Assembly: GCF_022695595.1 (NCBI RefSeq)
Contig: NZ_CP074380.1
Span: 2,907,501 to 2,971,500 of the forward strand
Reading direction: 5' to 3'
From: Streptomyces sp. MST-110588
GTDB taxonomy: Bacteria > Actinomycetota > Actinomycetes > Streptomycetales > Streptomycetaceae
Length of the DNA stretch: 64,000 nucleotides
The position numbers and the translations under genes are program-made. Below the pieces are notes generated by a model. It was given only the letters and a program-made list of their open reading frames with translations, was not told the origin of the DNA and did not search any database. Position 1 is the stretch's first letter. Each line of letters begins with the position of its first letter. This document shows positions 8,611 to 17,106 of this stretch, one piece after another.

Positions 8611-9611
8611 TCAGACCGAGACCGGCTCGCGGTCGGCCCCTGCCTCCGTACCGGACCCGGCCGCCGTACCGCCCCCGGACCGCGTCCGCGCTCCCGCCCC
8701 GGCCCGCGCCTCGGCCTCCGCCACCACGCCCGCGACCCGGCGCAGCTTCTTCATCGGACCCAGCTCGCTCTCGTACACCTTCTTCACCCCGTCACCGAGG
8801 GACTCCTCGATGGTGCGGATGTCGCGGACCAGACGGGTCAGACCACCGGGCTCGACGGAGGCGGCCTGGTCGGAGCCCCACATGGCGCGGTCCAGGGTGA
8901 TGTGCCGCTCGACGAAGACGGCGCCCAGGGCGACCGCGGCGAGGGTGGTCTGCAGGCCCGTCTCGTGGCCGCTGTAGCCGATCGGGACGTTGGGGTACTC
9001 GGCCTGGAGGGTGTGGATCATGCGCAGGTTCAGTTCCCGGGCCTTGGCCGGGTAGGTCGAAGTGGCGTGGCACAGCAGGATGTTGTCGCTGCCCAGGACC
9101 TCGACGGCGTGCCGGATCTGCTTGGGGGTGGACATGCCGGTGGACAGGATGACGGTACGGCCGGTGGCGCGCATGGCGCGCAGCAGCTCGTCGTCGGTCA
9201 GCGAGGCGGAGGCCACCTTGTACGCGGGACGTCGAAGCCCTCCAGGAAGGCGACGGACTCCACGTCCCAGGGCGAGGCGAACCAGGCGATGCCGCGCTTG
9301 TGGCAGTACTCGTCGATGGCGCGGTAGCCGTCCTCGTCGAACTCCACGCGGTGGCGGTAGTCGATGTAGGTCATCCGGCCCCAGGGGGTGTCGCGCTCGA
9401 TGTCCCACTGGTCACGCGGGGTGCAGATCTCAGGGGTGCGCTTTTGGAACTTCACGGCGTCACAGCCGGCGTCGGCGGCGGCGTCGATCAGCGCGAAGGC
9501 GTTCTCCAGTTCACCGTTGTGGTTGATGCCGATCTCACCGGTGATGTAGACGGGCCGGCCGGGGCCGACGGTCCGGTCGCCGAGGGTGCGGAGGCGGGAG
9601 TTGCTGGTCAT
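8611..9611 (-). pseudogene. neuB: N-acetylneuraminate/nonulosonate synthase (NeuB family), frameshifted as sequenced
   Basis: Condenses phosphoenolpyruvate with a hexose or hexosamine to give a nine-carbon acid. The ATG at 9611 (AGAAGGA upstream) gives MTSNSRLRTLGDRTVG, then YITGEIGINHNG and AVKFQKRTPE. The frame breaks after LEGFDVP at about 9223-9228, where one G appears to be missing. The next frame resumes exactly with AYKVASASLTDDELL and runs through STGMS, CHATSTYPA and GYSGHE to the stop. Restoring one base gives 333 residues. The antifreeze-like (SAF) C-terminal domain of classical NeuB is absent; the barrel is followed by an Ala/Gly-rich tail. Probably intact in the organism. Confidence 0.85.
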
Positions 9612-9646
9612 CGGAGAAGTCCTTCTCGGTGGGTTGCGCATCGGAT

Positions 9647-11038
9647 TCACAAGGACGGGCCGAGGAGCCAGGCGGCGATCTCGCGGATCGCGCCGTCCCC
9701 TCCGGCCCTGGTGGTGACGGCGCGGGCGGCGCCGCGCACCACGTCGTGCGCGCCGGCGACCGCGACCGGCCAGCCGGCCAGCGCGAAGCACGGCAGGTCG
9801 TTGACGTCGTTGCCGACATAGAGCACCCGCTCGGGCGCGATGCCCTCCTCCTCGCACCACTGCTTGAGCGCGAGGTCCTTGCGGTCGACGCCGTGGAGTA
9901 CGGGCAGCCGCAGCTTGCGGGCCCGCGCGGCGACGACCGGGTTCCGTTCGGTGGACAGGACCAGCAGCTTCAGGCCCGCGGCGCGCAGGGCCGCGATGCC
10001 CAGCCCGTCGCCGCGGTGCACGGCGACCATCTCCCGTCCGTCGGAGTCGATCAGTACCCGGTCGTCGGTCTGGGTGCCGTCGAAGTCCAGGACGACCGCG
10101 TCGACGTCCGCGCGGGCCGGCAGTGCGCCGGGGCGCGCGGCGTCCAGGAGGGGCGCCAGCGCACGGGCGCGCGCCAGGTCGTGCGGGTCGTCGATCTCCA
10201 GCACCCGCGCGGGGTCGGTGCGTACGGGTTCCGTACGGCCGAAGAAGCGGTGGCGGGCGGCGCGGAAGCCGTGCGCCTCCATGGCGTAGGCGGCACCGGT
10301 CTCCAGGAGGTCCTGCGGCCGGTCCTGGCGGCGCGGGCGGAAGGACTTGTCGTGGTTGACGCCGTACCCGCCCGGGGCCGTGGCCAGGGTCGCGGTGGCG
10401 CCGGTCCCGGCGACCGCCGCGCCCGTCCCCGCGCCTGTCCCCGAGGCCGTCCCGCCGGCCGGCCCGGTGTCCGCGTCGTCCGCCGCGTCGCGCCACACGA
10501 AGCCGTGGAAGGGGGCGACGGTCAGCGCGCTGTCCGCGCCGCCCGTCACCACCGCGGCGGCCACCGCGTCGATGTCCTCGCTGGTCAGGAAGGGGCTGGT
10601 GCACTGCACCAGCAGGACCGCGACCACCCGGGCGCCGTGCTCGCGCTCGTAGACCTCCATGGCGTGCAGCACCGCGTCCTCGCTGGTGGCGGTGTCGCCG
10701 GAGAGGTCGCCGGGACGCCGTACGATCACCGCCCCGGCGCCCCGGGCCACCGCCGCTATCCCGTCGTCGTCGGTGGAGACCACGACATCGGTGACCAGGC
10801 GCGCGGCACGGCACTCCCGTACGGCGCGGGCGATCAGCGGCACTCCCCCGACGGGGGCCAGGTTCTTGGCGGGCACGCCCTTGGAGCCGCCGCGGGCGGG
10901 CACGACGGCCACGACGGCGGGCCGTACGGACGGCGGCGGCGTGCTCGCGGGCGCGGTCGCGGTCGTGCCCGCAGTTGTGCCCGCGGTTGTGCCCGCAGTC
11001 GTGCTCCCGGTCGTGCTCGCGGGCGCGGTCGGCGGCAT
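9647..11038 (-). CDS. neuA: CMP-nonulosonate cytidylyltransferase fused to a HAD phosphatase (NeuA type)
   Basis: 463 residues from ATG 11038, preceded by AAGGAG. The N-terminal domain has the nucleotidyltransferase motif VPARGGSKGVPAKN, VSTDDDGI and LVQCTSPF. The C-terminal domain is a HAD phosphatase of the KdsC/NeuA-C type with nucleophile motif DFDGTQTDD, LSTERN and GNDVNDLPC. One enzyme may thus dephosphorylate the NeuB-type product and activate it with CMP. Oddities are a threonine/glycine repeat at the extreme N-terminus and a roughly 40-residue Gly/Thr/Ala insert in the middle of the cytidylyltransferase domain. It lies directly upstream of the NeuB-like gene (35-base gap). Confidence 0.85.
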   Translation of the reverse strand: MPPTAPASTTGSTTAGTTAGTTAGTTATAPASTPPPSVRPAVVAVVPARGGSKGVPAKNLAPVGGVPLIARAVRECRAARLVTDVVVSTDDDGIAAVARGAGAVIVRRPGDLSGDTATSEDAVLHAMEVYEREHGARVVAVLLVQCTSPFLTSEDIDAVAAAVVTGGADSALTVAPFHGFVWRDAADDADTGPAGGTASGTGAGTGAAVAGTGATATLATAPGGYGVNHDKSFRPRRQDRPQDLLETGAAYAMEAHGFRAARHRFFGRTEPVRTDPARVLEIDDPHDLARARALAPLLDAARPGALPARADVDAVVLDFDGTQTDDRVLIDSDGREMVAVHRGDGLGIAALRAAGLKLLVLSTERNPVVAARARKLRLPVLHGVDRKDLALKQWCEEEGIAPERVLYVGNDVNDLPCFALAGWPVAVAGAHDVVRGAARAVTTRAGGDGAIREIAAWLLGPSL

Positions 11039-11133
11039 GGAGGTCTCCTTCCGGGGGCCGTACGGGCTCCGGGGACGGACGGCGAAGGTGGTGTCGGCGG
11101 GGCTGGCTCCGGTGCCCCGGCCGGGCGGACCGC

Positions 11134-12491
11134 TCACAGTTCCCCCCAGCGGCGGATGGCGGGCGCCACGCGCTGGACGCCGTGCCGGTACGCCCCCGCG
11201 CGGCCTCCCGCACCGTCTCGCGGGCCACCCGCCGCAGCCCGCCGGCGCCCGCGCCCCGACCCTCGTCCTCCCGCAGGGCCTGGCCGGGCAGCGGCTCCCC
11301 CCGCGGGTCCAGGCCGTACCGGGCGAGGATGCCGGGCAGGTAGCCCGGGGCGGTGCGCGGTGTGTAGTACGGGGCGAGCGGCGGCAGTTGTCCGGCCTCG
11401 CACAGCGCGGTGACCTTCTCCCGTACGGCGTCGAAGGCCCGGTCGTAGGTGTCCTGGCCGGGCCCGGCCGCCGGGTCGCGGACCGCGACGCCCTGGCCGG
11501 CCAGCCACGCGGGGTCCGGCTCGGGCCGGTGTCCGGCGTCCAGCTCGTCCCAGGAGGCCAGGCAGCCGGAACCCAGGAAGTGGTGGTTGCCCAGGGCTTC
11601 GCGGATGCCCAGGTCGGTGAGGACGGCGGTGGGGATGCCGCGGTGCAGGGACTCCAGTGCGGCGGTGGAGCTGACCGTCACCAGCAGGTCGGTGCGGTCC
11701 AGGACCTCGCCCATGTTCCCGTACACCAGGCGGCAGTTGGCGGGCAGCCCGCCGGGGAGCCTGCCGACCAGCTTCTGGTACGGGAGTTCCTCGATGTGCG
11801 TGGTGTGCTCGCCCGGCTTGCTGCGCAGCTTGACCAGCACCTGCCGCCCGGGGTGCCGGCGGGCGTGTCCGACGGCCCTGCGCAGCAGGTACATCCGGTC
11901 CTCGCGGCGCTCCGGGACGGAGGGCTGGGCGGCGAACACCACGGTGTACGGGTCGTGTTCGCGCTCGTAGGGCGCACCACCGAGGAAGGGCAGCGCGCAC
12001 TCGGCGACGCTGTGGTGGTCCGCCCCCACCCCCCGGTACACGGCGCGGAAGCGCTCCGCGTCGTGCCGGGAGTTGGCCAGGACGACATCCGCGCCGTGCC
12101 GCAGCAGCAGCCCGTCCGCCAGCTTCTCGTAGACGACGCCGACATAGCCGGTGACGACGACGGGGCGGCGGGCGGCGCCGTCCCAGGCGCGCGCCAGACC
12201 GTGCAGCACGGCCTGTACGGCGCCGCCCACGCAGGCCAGCACCACCACGTCGTACGCCGCGCGGTCGACCATACGGACGAAGTCCACGCCCCGGATCTCC
12301 CGCAGCGACCGCGCGCGGGCACCGACCTCCTGGAGCTGGCGGACCGTGGGAGTGGCGCGGCCACGCAGCAGATATCCGTCCAGTCGGATGTCCGGCTGGA
12401 TGCGGTACGCGGTCATGGCGCCCCATTTCCATCGGGTGTCCGAATCGGCGAGCACGGCGACACGCGTCGGGGAAGTGGTACGAGTGGGCAC
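11134..12491 (-). pseudogene. putative glycosyltransferase (DUF6716-like), frameshifted as sequenced
   Basis: First gene of the left arm of the glycan cluster. GTG at 12491 gives VAVLADSDTRWKWGAM near the N-terminus, then VVVTGYVGVVYEKLADG, LVKLRSKPGEHTTH, VYGNMGEVLDRTDLLVTVSSTAALESLHRGIP, typical of a GT-B-like retaining fold. The frame breaks at a C run (11193-11197, a G run on the coding strand). Adding one base joins RRVARETVREAARG to AYRHGVQRVAPAIRRWGEL and the stop at 11134, 452 residues in all. Without it, the frame runs open for another kilobase through neuA by chance. Assignment to DUF6716 is from recall of Streptomyces homologues. Confidence 0.75.
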
Positions 12492-12689
12492 GACGAAGAC
12501 GGTAGGAAGGCATTCCGATTGGCGGACCAACTCGGCCGCAACAAAGGGTGAACAGCGCGCCGACGCGCGGCGGGAAGCAGGCGGGAGGCGGGGCGGGAAA
12601 GCCCGGTTCACCGTTTTGCCGCGCTTCGTTCACTCCGGGGACCGCATACCGTAAAGCCGAATGCCGGGCCGCCGCCTAACGTCACGCGG

Positions 12690-13667
12690 GTGGTCAAGCT
12701 CTCCGTCATCGTGCCGTTCTACAACGTGCAGACATACGCGCCCGACACCCTGCGGAGCCTGGCGGCCAATGCCCGCGAGGACTTCGAATTCCTGCTCGTC
12801 GACGACTGCTCGCGCGATGAGACCCCGCGGATCCTGGAGCGGGCCGAACGCGAGCTGCCGGGCGCCCGGGTGCTGCGCCACGAGCGCAACGGCGGCCTGG
12901 CCACCGCCCGCAACACCGGGCTGGCGGCGGCCCGCGGCGAGTACCTCACCTTCCTGGACGGTGACGACTGGCTCGCGCCCGGCTATCTGACTGAACTACT
13001 CGCCGCCATCGAGGAGTTGGGCTGCGACTTCCTCCGCACCGATCATGTGCAGTGCACCGCGCGGGCCCGTACGGTGCACCGTGTCCCGCACGGGCGGCGC
13101 GGTGTCGTCATGGACCCGCGCGAGCTGATCCTGCCCGCCGACCGCTCGACGTCGGTCGACTACGCGTACGCCTGGGCCGGCATCTACCACCGCCGGCTGC
13201 TGGACGATGGGGTGCTGCGGTTCCGGGACGGACTGCGGACCGCGGAGGACCGCCCGTGGATCTGGCGGCTGCACCGCGAGGCGTCCTCCATGGCGGTGGT
13301 CGGGCTGCTCGGTGTCTTCTACCGGCGCGGCGTCGCCTCTTCCCTGACCCAGATCGGCGATGTCCGGCAGCTCGATTTCATTCGCGCTTTCGACCAGGTC
13401 GTCCAGGAAACGGCGAAGGACCGGGACGCGGCCAGGCTGCTGCCGAAAGCCGTACGGACTTATTGCGCCATCATTTCCCACCACCTGGGTTCGATCGAAC
13501 GGTTCGAACCGCAGGTCGCCCGCCAATTGCGCACGATGAGCGCCGCCGCGCTGCGGCGCATGCCGCAGGACGTACTGAAGGAAGCCCTGGATTCGATGGA
13601 CATGCAGCGTGCGTCCCGGCTGCGGCGGCTGCGCCGGCGCCCCGTCCCCGGTGAGGTGGCGGCCTGA
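12690..13667 (+). CDS. family 2 glycosyltransferase
   Basis: GT-A fold glycosyltransferase of 325 residues. KLSVIVPFYNV at the N-terminus, LLVDDCSRDET, RNGGLATARNTGLAAARGEYLTFLDGDDW with the DGDD metal-binding motif near residue 92. The C-terminal half contains AEDRPWIWRLH, typical of acceptor-binding regions. Begins the right arm of the divergent glycan cluster; the 198-base gap to the leftward gene must hold both promoters. Its TGA overlaps the next ATG by one base, so the two are coupled. Sugar specificity not predictable. Confidence 0.88.
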   Translation: MVKLSVIVPFYNVQTYAPDTLRSLAANAREDFEFLLVDDCSRDETPRILERAERELPGARVLRHERNGGLATARNTGLAAARGEYLTFLDGDDWLAPGYLTELLAAIEELGCDFLRTDHVQCTARARTVHRVPHGRRGVVMDPRELILPADRSTSVDYAYAWAGIYHRRLLDDGVLRFRDGLRTAEDRPWIWRLHREASSMAVVGLLGVFYRRGVASSLTQIGDVRQLDFIRAFDQVVQETAKDRDAARLLPKAVRTYCAIISHHLGSIERFEPQVARQLRTMSAAALRRMPQDVLKEALDSMDMQRASRLRRLRRRPVPGEVAA

Positions 13668-15070
13668 TGCCCGTCCCTGCCCCCGCACCCGCTCCCGCTC
13701 CCGCTCCCGAGAAGGCCGTACGGCACCGCTCCCGTACGCAGATCTTCCTCACCTCCACCCTGTACGGCGCGGCCACCCTGGCCGCCGCGCTGGACGCCGA
13801 GGTCTTCGAACCGGCCGGCCGCCGGCTACTGCTGGTCGCCAACAACGCGGCGACCCCGGAGACCACCCCGGCCCTGGATGGCATGCCCGGCTTCGAGCGG
13901 CTGCGTGAGCGTTTCGACGCGGTGCTGTCGTGGAACGAGACCATCCGCCCCTTCCACCCCGGCGGCTGGTCCCCGCGCGCGGACGACGTCCCGCTGTGGG
14001 AACGGTATCTGCGCCTGCTGTGGGGGCTGGGCGAGGACGAGGTCACGCTGGTCGTGGAGTCGATCCAGGTCAGCCCGGCACTGGCGCTCGTCCAGCTCTT
14101 CCCCGGCGCGCCCGTGGAGGTCTACGCCGACGGCCTGATGAGCTACGGCCCCACCCGCAACAAGCTCGGTCCGCTCGTCGGCACCCGGGTGAGCCGGCTG
14201 CTGCACCTGGACCTGGTACCGGGCCTGCGACCGCTGCTCCTGACGGAGTTCGGGGTCCCGGCACAGACCGTACCGACCGACGCGTTCACGAAGGTGCTGT
14301 CCGAACTCACCGACGCCGCGCCCGCGTTGGACGTTCCCGAGGGCGGCGCACTGCTGTTGGGGCAGTACCTGTCGGCGCTGAACATCCTCACTCCGCAGGA
14401 AGAGGAGGAGCTGCACGTACGGATGGTGCGCGGGGCCGTACGGCACGGGCACCGCGAGGTGGTCTTCAAGCCCCACCCCTCCGCGCCGGCCCGCTGGTCC
14501 CGCCTGCTGGAGCAGGAGGCCGAGCGGCTCGGCGCCACCCTGACCGTCCTGGACGAGCCGGTGCTGGCCGAGGTGCTGTACGAGCGGATGCGCCCGGCGC
14601 TGGTCGTGGGCTGCTTCTCCACCGCGCTGCTGACGGCCACCGCCTTCTACGGCCTGCCGGCCGCACGGGTGGGTACGGGGCTGCTGCTGGAGCGGCTGAC
14701 CCCGTACCAGAACAGCAACCGGGTGCCCGTCACGATCGCCGACGCGCTGCTGCCCGACCTGGAAGCCGGGCAGGCCGGGCCGCCCAAGCCGCCCTGCGAG
14801 GACATCAACGGCCTGGTCACCGCCGTCGGTTACGCCATGCAGCACCAGATCTACGCCTCCTTGCGCCCCGCCGCCGAGCGCTATCTCGCCCGGCATCTGA
14901 ACGACCACACCCGCCGCTACTTCAAACGCCGCCGGCTGACCGCGCTGGCGCTGCCCGGCGCCGTCCCCGTCCAGTTCTCCTTCATCCCGCGCAACGCGGC
15001 CGTGCGCCGGGTCGCCCGGCGCGCCCGGGCCGTACAGCGGCGCCTGAAGAAGCGGGCCGCGGCCGGATGA
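13667..15070 (+). CDS. polysialyltransferase-like glycosyltransferase, second copy
   Basis: 467 residues; a leading Pro-Ala repeat, then QIFLTSTLYGAATLAAALD, VESIQVSPALALVQLFPGAPVEVYADGLMSYGPTRNKL and VFKPHPSAPARWS, which match the bacterial alpha-2,8-polysialyltransferase-like family (the HP motif lies in the KPHPSAP segment). The middle of the protein ends in VVGCFSTALLTATAFYG. It shares the family but not close identity with the copy at 7227-8585. Coupled by one-base overlap to the GT2 gene and by a 4-base overlap to the acyltransferase gene. Likely extends or branches the nonulosonic-acid polymer; this role is inferred. Confidence 0.8.
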   Translation: MPVPAPAPAPAPAPEKAVRHRSRTQIFLTSTLYGAATLAAALDAEVFEPAGRRLLLVANNAATPETTPALDGMPGFERLRERFDAVLSWNETIRPFHPGGWSPRADDVPLWERYLRLLWGLGEDEVTLVVESIQVSPALALVQLFPGAPVEVYADGLMSYGPTRNKLGPLVGTRVSRLLHLDLVPGLRPLLLTEFGVPAQTVPTDAFTKVLSELTDAAPALDVPEGGALLLGQYLSALNILTPQEEEELHVRMVRGAVRHGHREVVFKPHPSAPARWSRLLEQEAERLGATLTVLDEPVLAEVLYERMRPALVVGCFSTALLTATAFYGLPAARVGTGLLLERLTPYQNSNRVPVTIADALLPDLEAGQAGPPKPPCEDINGLVTAVGYAMQHQIYASLRPAAERYLARHLNDHTRRYFKRRRLTALALPGAVPVQFSFIPRNAAVRRVARRARAVQRRLKKRAAAG

Positions 15071-16356
15071 GCGCGCAGACTCCGGCCGCCGGCATACCGG
15101 AGGGCCGGGCGCCCGCTCCGGCCCCGGCCCCCGTCACGGCCCCGCCGGTCGTACCCCACGTCCCGGCCCAGGCTCCGGCTCCGGCCCCGGCGGTCGTACC
15201 TCACGTCCCGGCCCAGGCTCCGGCCCCGCCGCGCGAGCGGTCCCGTACGGCACGGTCCGCGACCTCTGGCGCCTCCGGCCGGCCGGGCGGCGTACCACGG
15301 CTGCGGGCCCTGGACGGCCTGCGGCTGCTCGCCGCGCTCATGGTCGCCCTCTACCACTACGGCGGCCGGGGCGGTGAGGTCACCGCGGCCTGGGGCAGCT
15401 CGCCGGCCCAGCAGTTCCCCACCGCCTCGGGCCTGTTCGCGTACGGCTGTCTGGGCGTGCAGATCTTCTTCGTCATCAGCGGCTTCGTCATCTGCATGAG
15501 CGGCTGGGGGCGCTCGCTCCGCTCGTTCACCGCCTCCCGCGTCGCACGTCTGTACCCGGCCTACTGGGTGGCGATCCTCCTGGTCACGGCGGTGTTCGCG
15601 CTGCCCTGGGTCGCGTACAAGGCGCTGAGCCCCAGCGAGGTGCTGACCAACCTGACCATGCTCCAGCAGCCGCTGGGCGCCAAGAGGGTGCTGGGGGTGT
15701 GCTGGACGCTGTGGGCGGAGATGCGGTTCTACGCGCTCTTCGCGCTCCTGGTGATCCTGCCGGGGGCGACCCGCCACCGCGTCGTCGTCTTCTGCGCGGG
15801 CTGGACCCTGGCGGCGGCCGTCGCCCGAGCCACCCACGTACCGGCCCTGGACATCATCCTGATGCCGCAGCACGCGCCGTTCTTCATCGGCGGCATCGGC
15901 TTCTACCTGCTGCACCGCTTCGGCGGCCGGGACCCGGTGGCCTGGGCGATCGTCGCGGTGAGCTGGCTGATCGGACAGCACGAGGCGGTCGCCGCACTGT
16001 GGCACCCGCCCTCGCCGGGCGCCTTCTCCCAGCGCTCCTCGCTCGGCATCATCGCCGTGGTGACGCTGGGATACCTGCTGGTGGGCGCGGTGGCTCTGGG
16101 CAAGCTACGGTGGGCCAACTGGCGGTGGCTGACCGTCGCGGGCGCCCTGACCTATCCCTTCTACCTCGTCCACGAGCACCTGGGCTGGGTCGTCATACGC
16201 GGCCTGCACACCGGTCTGCGCCTGCCCGCGTACGCCACGCTCCCGCTCACCTGCGCCGCGATGCTACTGCTGGCGTGGGTGCTGCACCGCTGGGTGGAGC
16301 GCCCGCTCACGCCCGTACTGAAACGCGCCGTCGACCCGGCGCCGCGCCGCCGCTGA
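15067..16356 (+). CDS. acyltransferase family 3 membrane protein (OafA-like)
   Basis: O-acyltransferase with about ten membrane segments, 429 residues. The family start RLRALDGLRLLAALMVALYHY (catalytic His in the first span) begins near residue 78 and is followed by FFVISGFVICMS and SRVARLYPAYWVA. The first 75 residues are a Pro/Ala-rich cytoplasmic tail containing two copies of VVPHVPAQAPAP. ATGA overlap with the preceding gene places it in the glycan operon, so it probably O-acetylates the surface polymer. Ends 34 bases from the convergent TetR gene. Confidence 0.88.
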   Translation: MSAQTPAAGIPEGRAPAPAPAPVTAPPVVPHVPAQAPAPAPAVVPHVPAQAPAPPRERSRTARSATSGASGRPGGVPRLRALDGLRLLAALMVALYHYGGRGGEVTAAWGSSPAQQFPTASGLFAYGCLGVQIFFVISGFVICMSGWGRSLRSFTASRVARLYPAYWVAILLVTAVFALPWVAYKALSPSEVLTNLTMLQQPLGAKRVLGVCWTLWAEMRFYALFALLVILPGATRHRVVVFCAGWTLAAAVARATHVPALDIILMPQHAPFFIGGIGFYLLHRFGGRDPVAWAIVAVSWLIGQHEAVAALWHPPSPGAFSQRSSLGIIAVVTLGYLLVGAVALGKLRWANWRWLTVAGALTYPFYLVHEHLGWVVIRGLHTGLRLPAYATLPLTCAAMLLLAWVLHRWVERPLTPVLKRAVDPAPRRR

Positions 16357-16390
16357 GCCGACGGGCCGAGGCCGGGGCCGGGCCCGGAGC

Positions 16391-17047
16391 TCATCCGCCC
16401 GGCCGCAGCACGGCCCGGGCGCCCGCGAGCACGATCCGCAGCCCCTCCTCGAAGCCCTCGTCGAAGCCGTCGAACAGGATCTCGCCGGCCGCCACGCTGA
16501 GCGGGAACTCGGCCCCGATGCGCCGCTCCCGGTCTCCCTGGTCGTACGCCGGGTCCCGCTCGCCCGGCACCGGGTACACGGACTGCTCCTCCACCACGAA
16601 GCCGATCGTGTAGTCGTACGCGACGGCCCAGGTCCGTGCGGCCTGGCGGAGCGTGAACCCGGCCGCCACCATGCTCTCCAGCAGCCGTTCCAGCGGCTCG
16701 TGCGAGGCGTCGCGGGCCAGCCGGGTACCGCCGAAGACCTTGGCGCCCTCCCGGTAGCCGAGGAGGGTGTGGCGGATCAGCCGGCAGGCGGTCAGGAGCC
16801 CCTGTTCCCAGTCGCCCTCGCCGAAGGAGCCGGACCGGCCCAGGAACGGACCGGTCATCTGCCGGTACATCTGGGTGGCCATCTCGTCCTGGAGCTCCTG
16901 CTTGTTCTTGAAGTGCCAGTACAGGGCGGGGGCCTGGACGTTCAGCTCCTTGGCGATACGGCGCAGCGTGAGCCCTTCGGGGCCCACCTCGTTCAGCAGC
17001 CGCAGTGCGGTCTCCACCACCTGGGCCCGGTTCAGTCGCGTTGCCAT
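16391..17047 (-). CDS. TetR family repressor with tetracycline-repressor-type C-terminus
   Basis: 218 residues. N-terminal helix-turn-helix at about 10-50 (LTLRRIAKELNVQAPALYWHFKNKQEL) closely follows the TetR class consensus. The ligand domain fits the TetR_C family (AYDYTIGFVVEEQ). Divergent from a flavin monooxygenase gene with two TTAAC-N3-GTTAA palindromes in the 32-base gap and the start of that gene. By analogy with divergent TetR pairs it likely represses both genes until a ligand, perhaps the monooxygenase substrate, binds. Confidence 0.88.
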   Translation of the reverse strand: MATRLNRAQVVETALRLLNEVGPEGLTLRRIAKELNVQAPALYWHFKNKQELQDEMATQMYRQMTGPFLGRSGSFGEGDWEQGLLTACRLIRHTLLGYREGAKVFGGTRLARDASHEPLERLLESMVAAGFTLRQAARTWAVAYDYTIGFVVEEQSVYPVPGERDPAYDQGDRERRIGAEFPLSVAAGEILFDGFDEGFEEGLRIVLAGARAVLRPGG

Positions 17048-17056
17048 ATTGACAAT

Positions 17057-17106
17057 TTAACACCGTTAAGGGCAGGCTCGTGGCCATGGAACTTAACAAC
17101 GTTAAG
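17057..17106. promoter_or_regulatory. tandem palindromic operators between tetR-like and monooxygenase genes
   Basis: Two copies of TTAAC-N3-GTTAA: 17057-17069 with spacer ACC, and 17092-17106 with spacer AAC and full CTTAAC/GTTAAG arms. A TTGACA at 17049-17054 could be a -35 for the rightward gene. The second operator lies inside the first codons of the monooxygenase as annotated. That could mean repression within the 5' coding region, or that the true start is further downstream. Confidence 0.7.

Noticed and set aside
9198..12611. A single 1137-residue open frame on the minus strand
   Set aside because: It is a chance read-through: the first part is the DUF6716-like gene up to its frameshift, the middle is antisense-like noise over neuA, and the end is the NeuB N-terminus.
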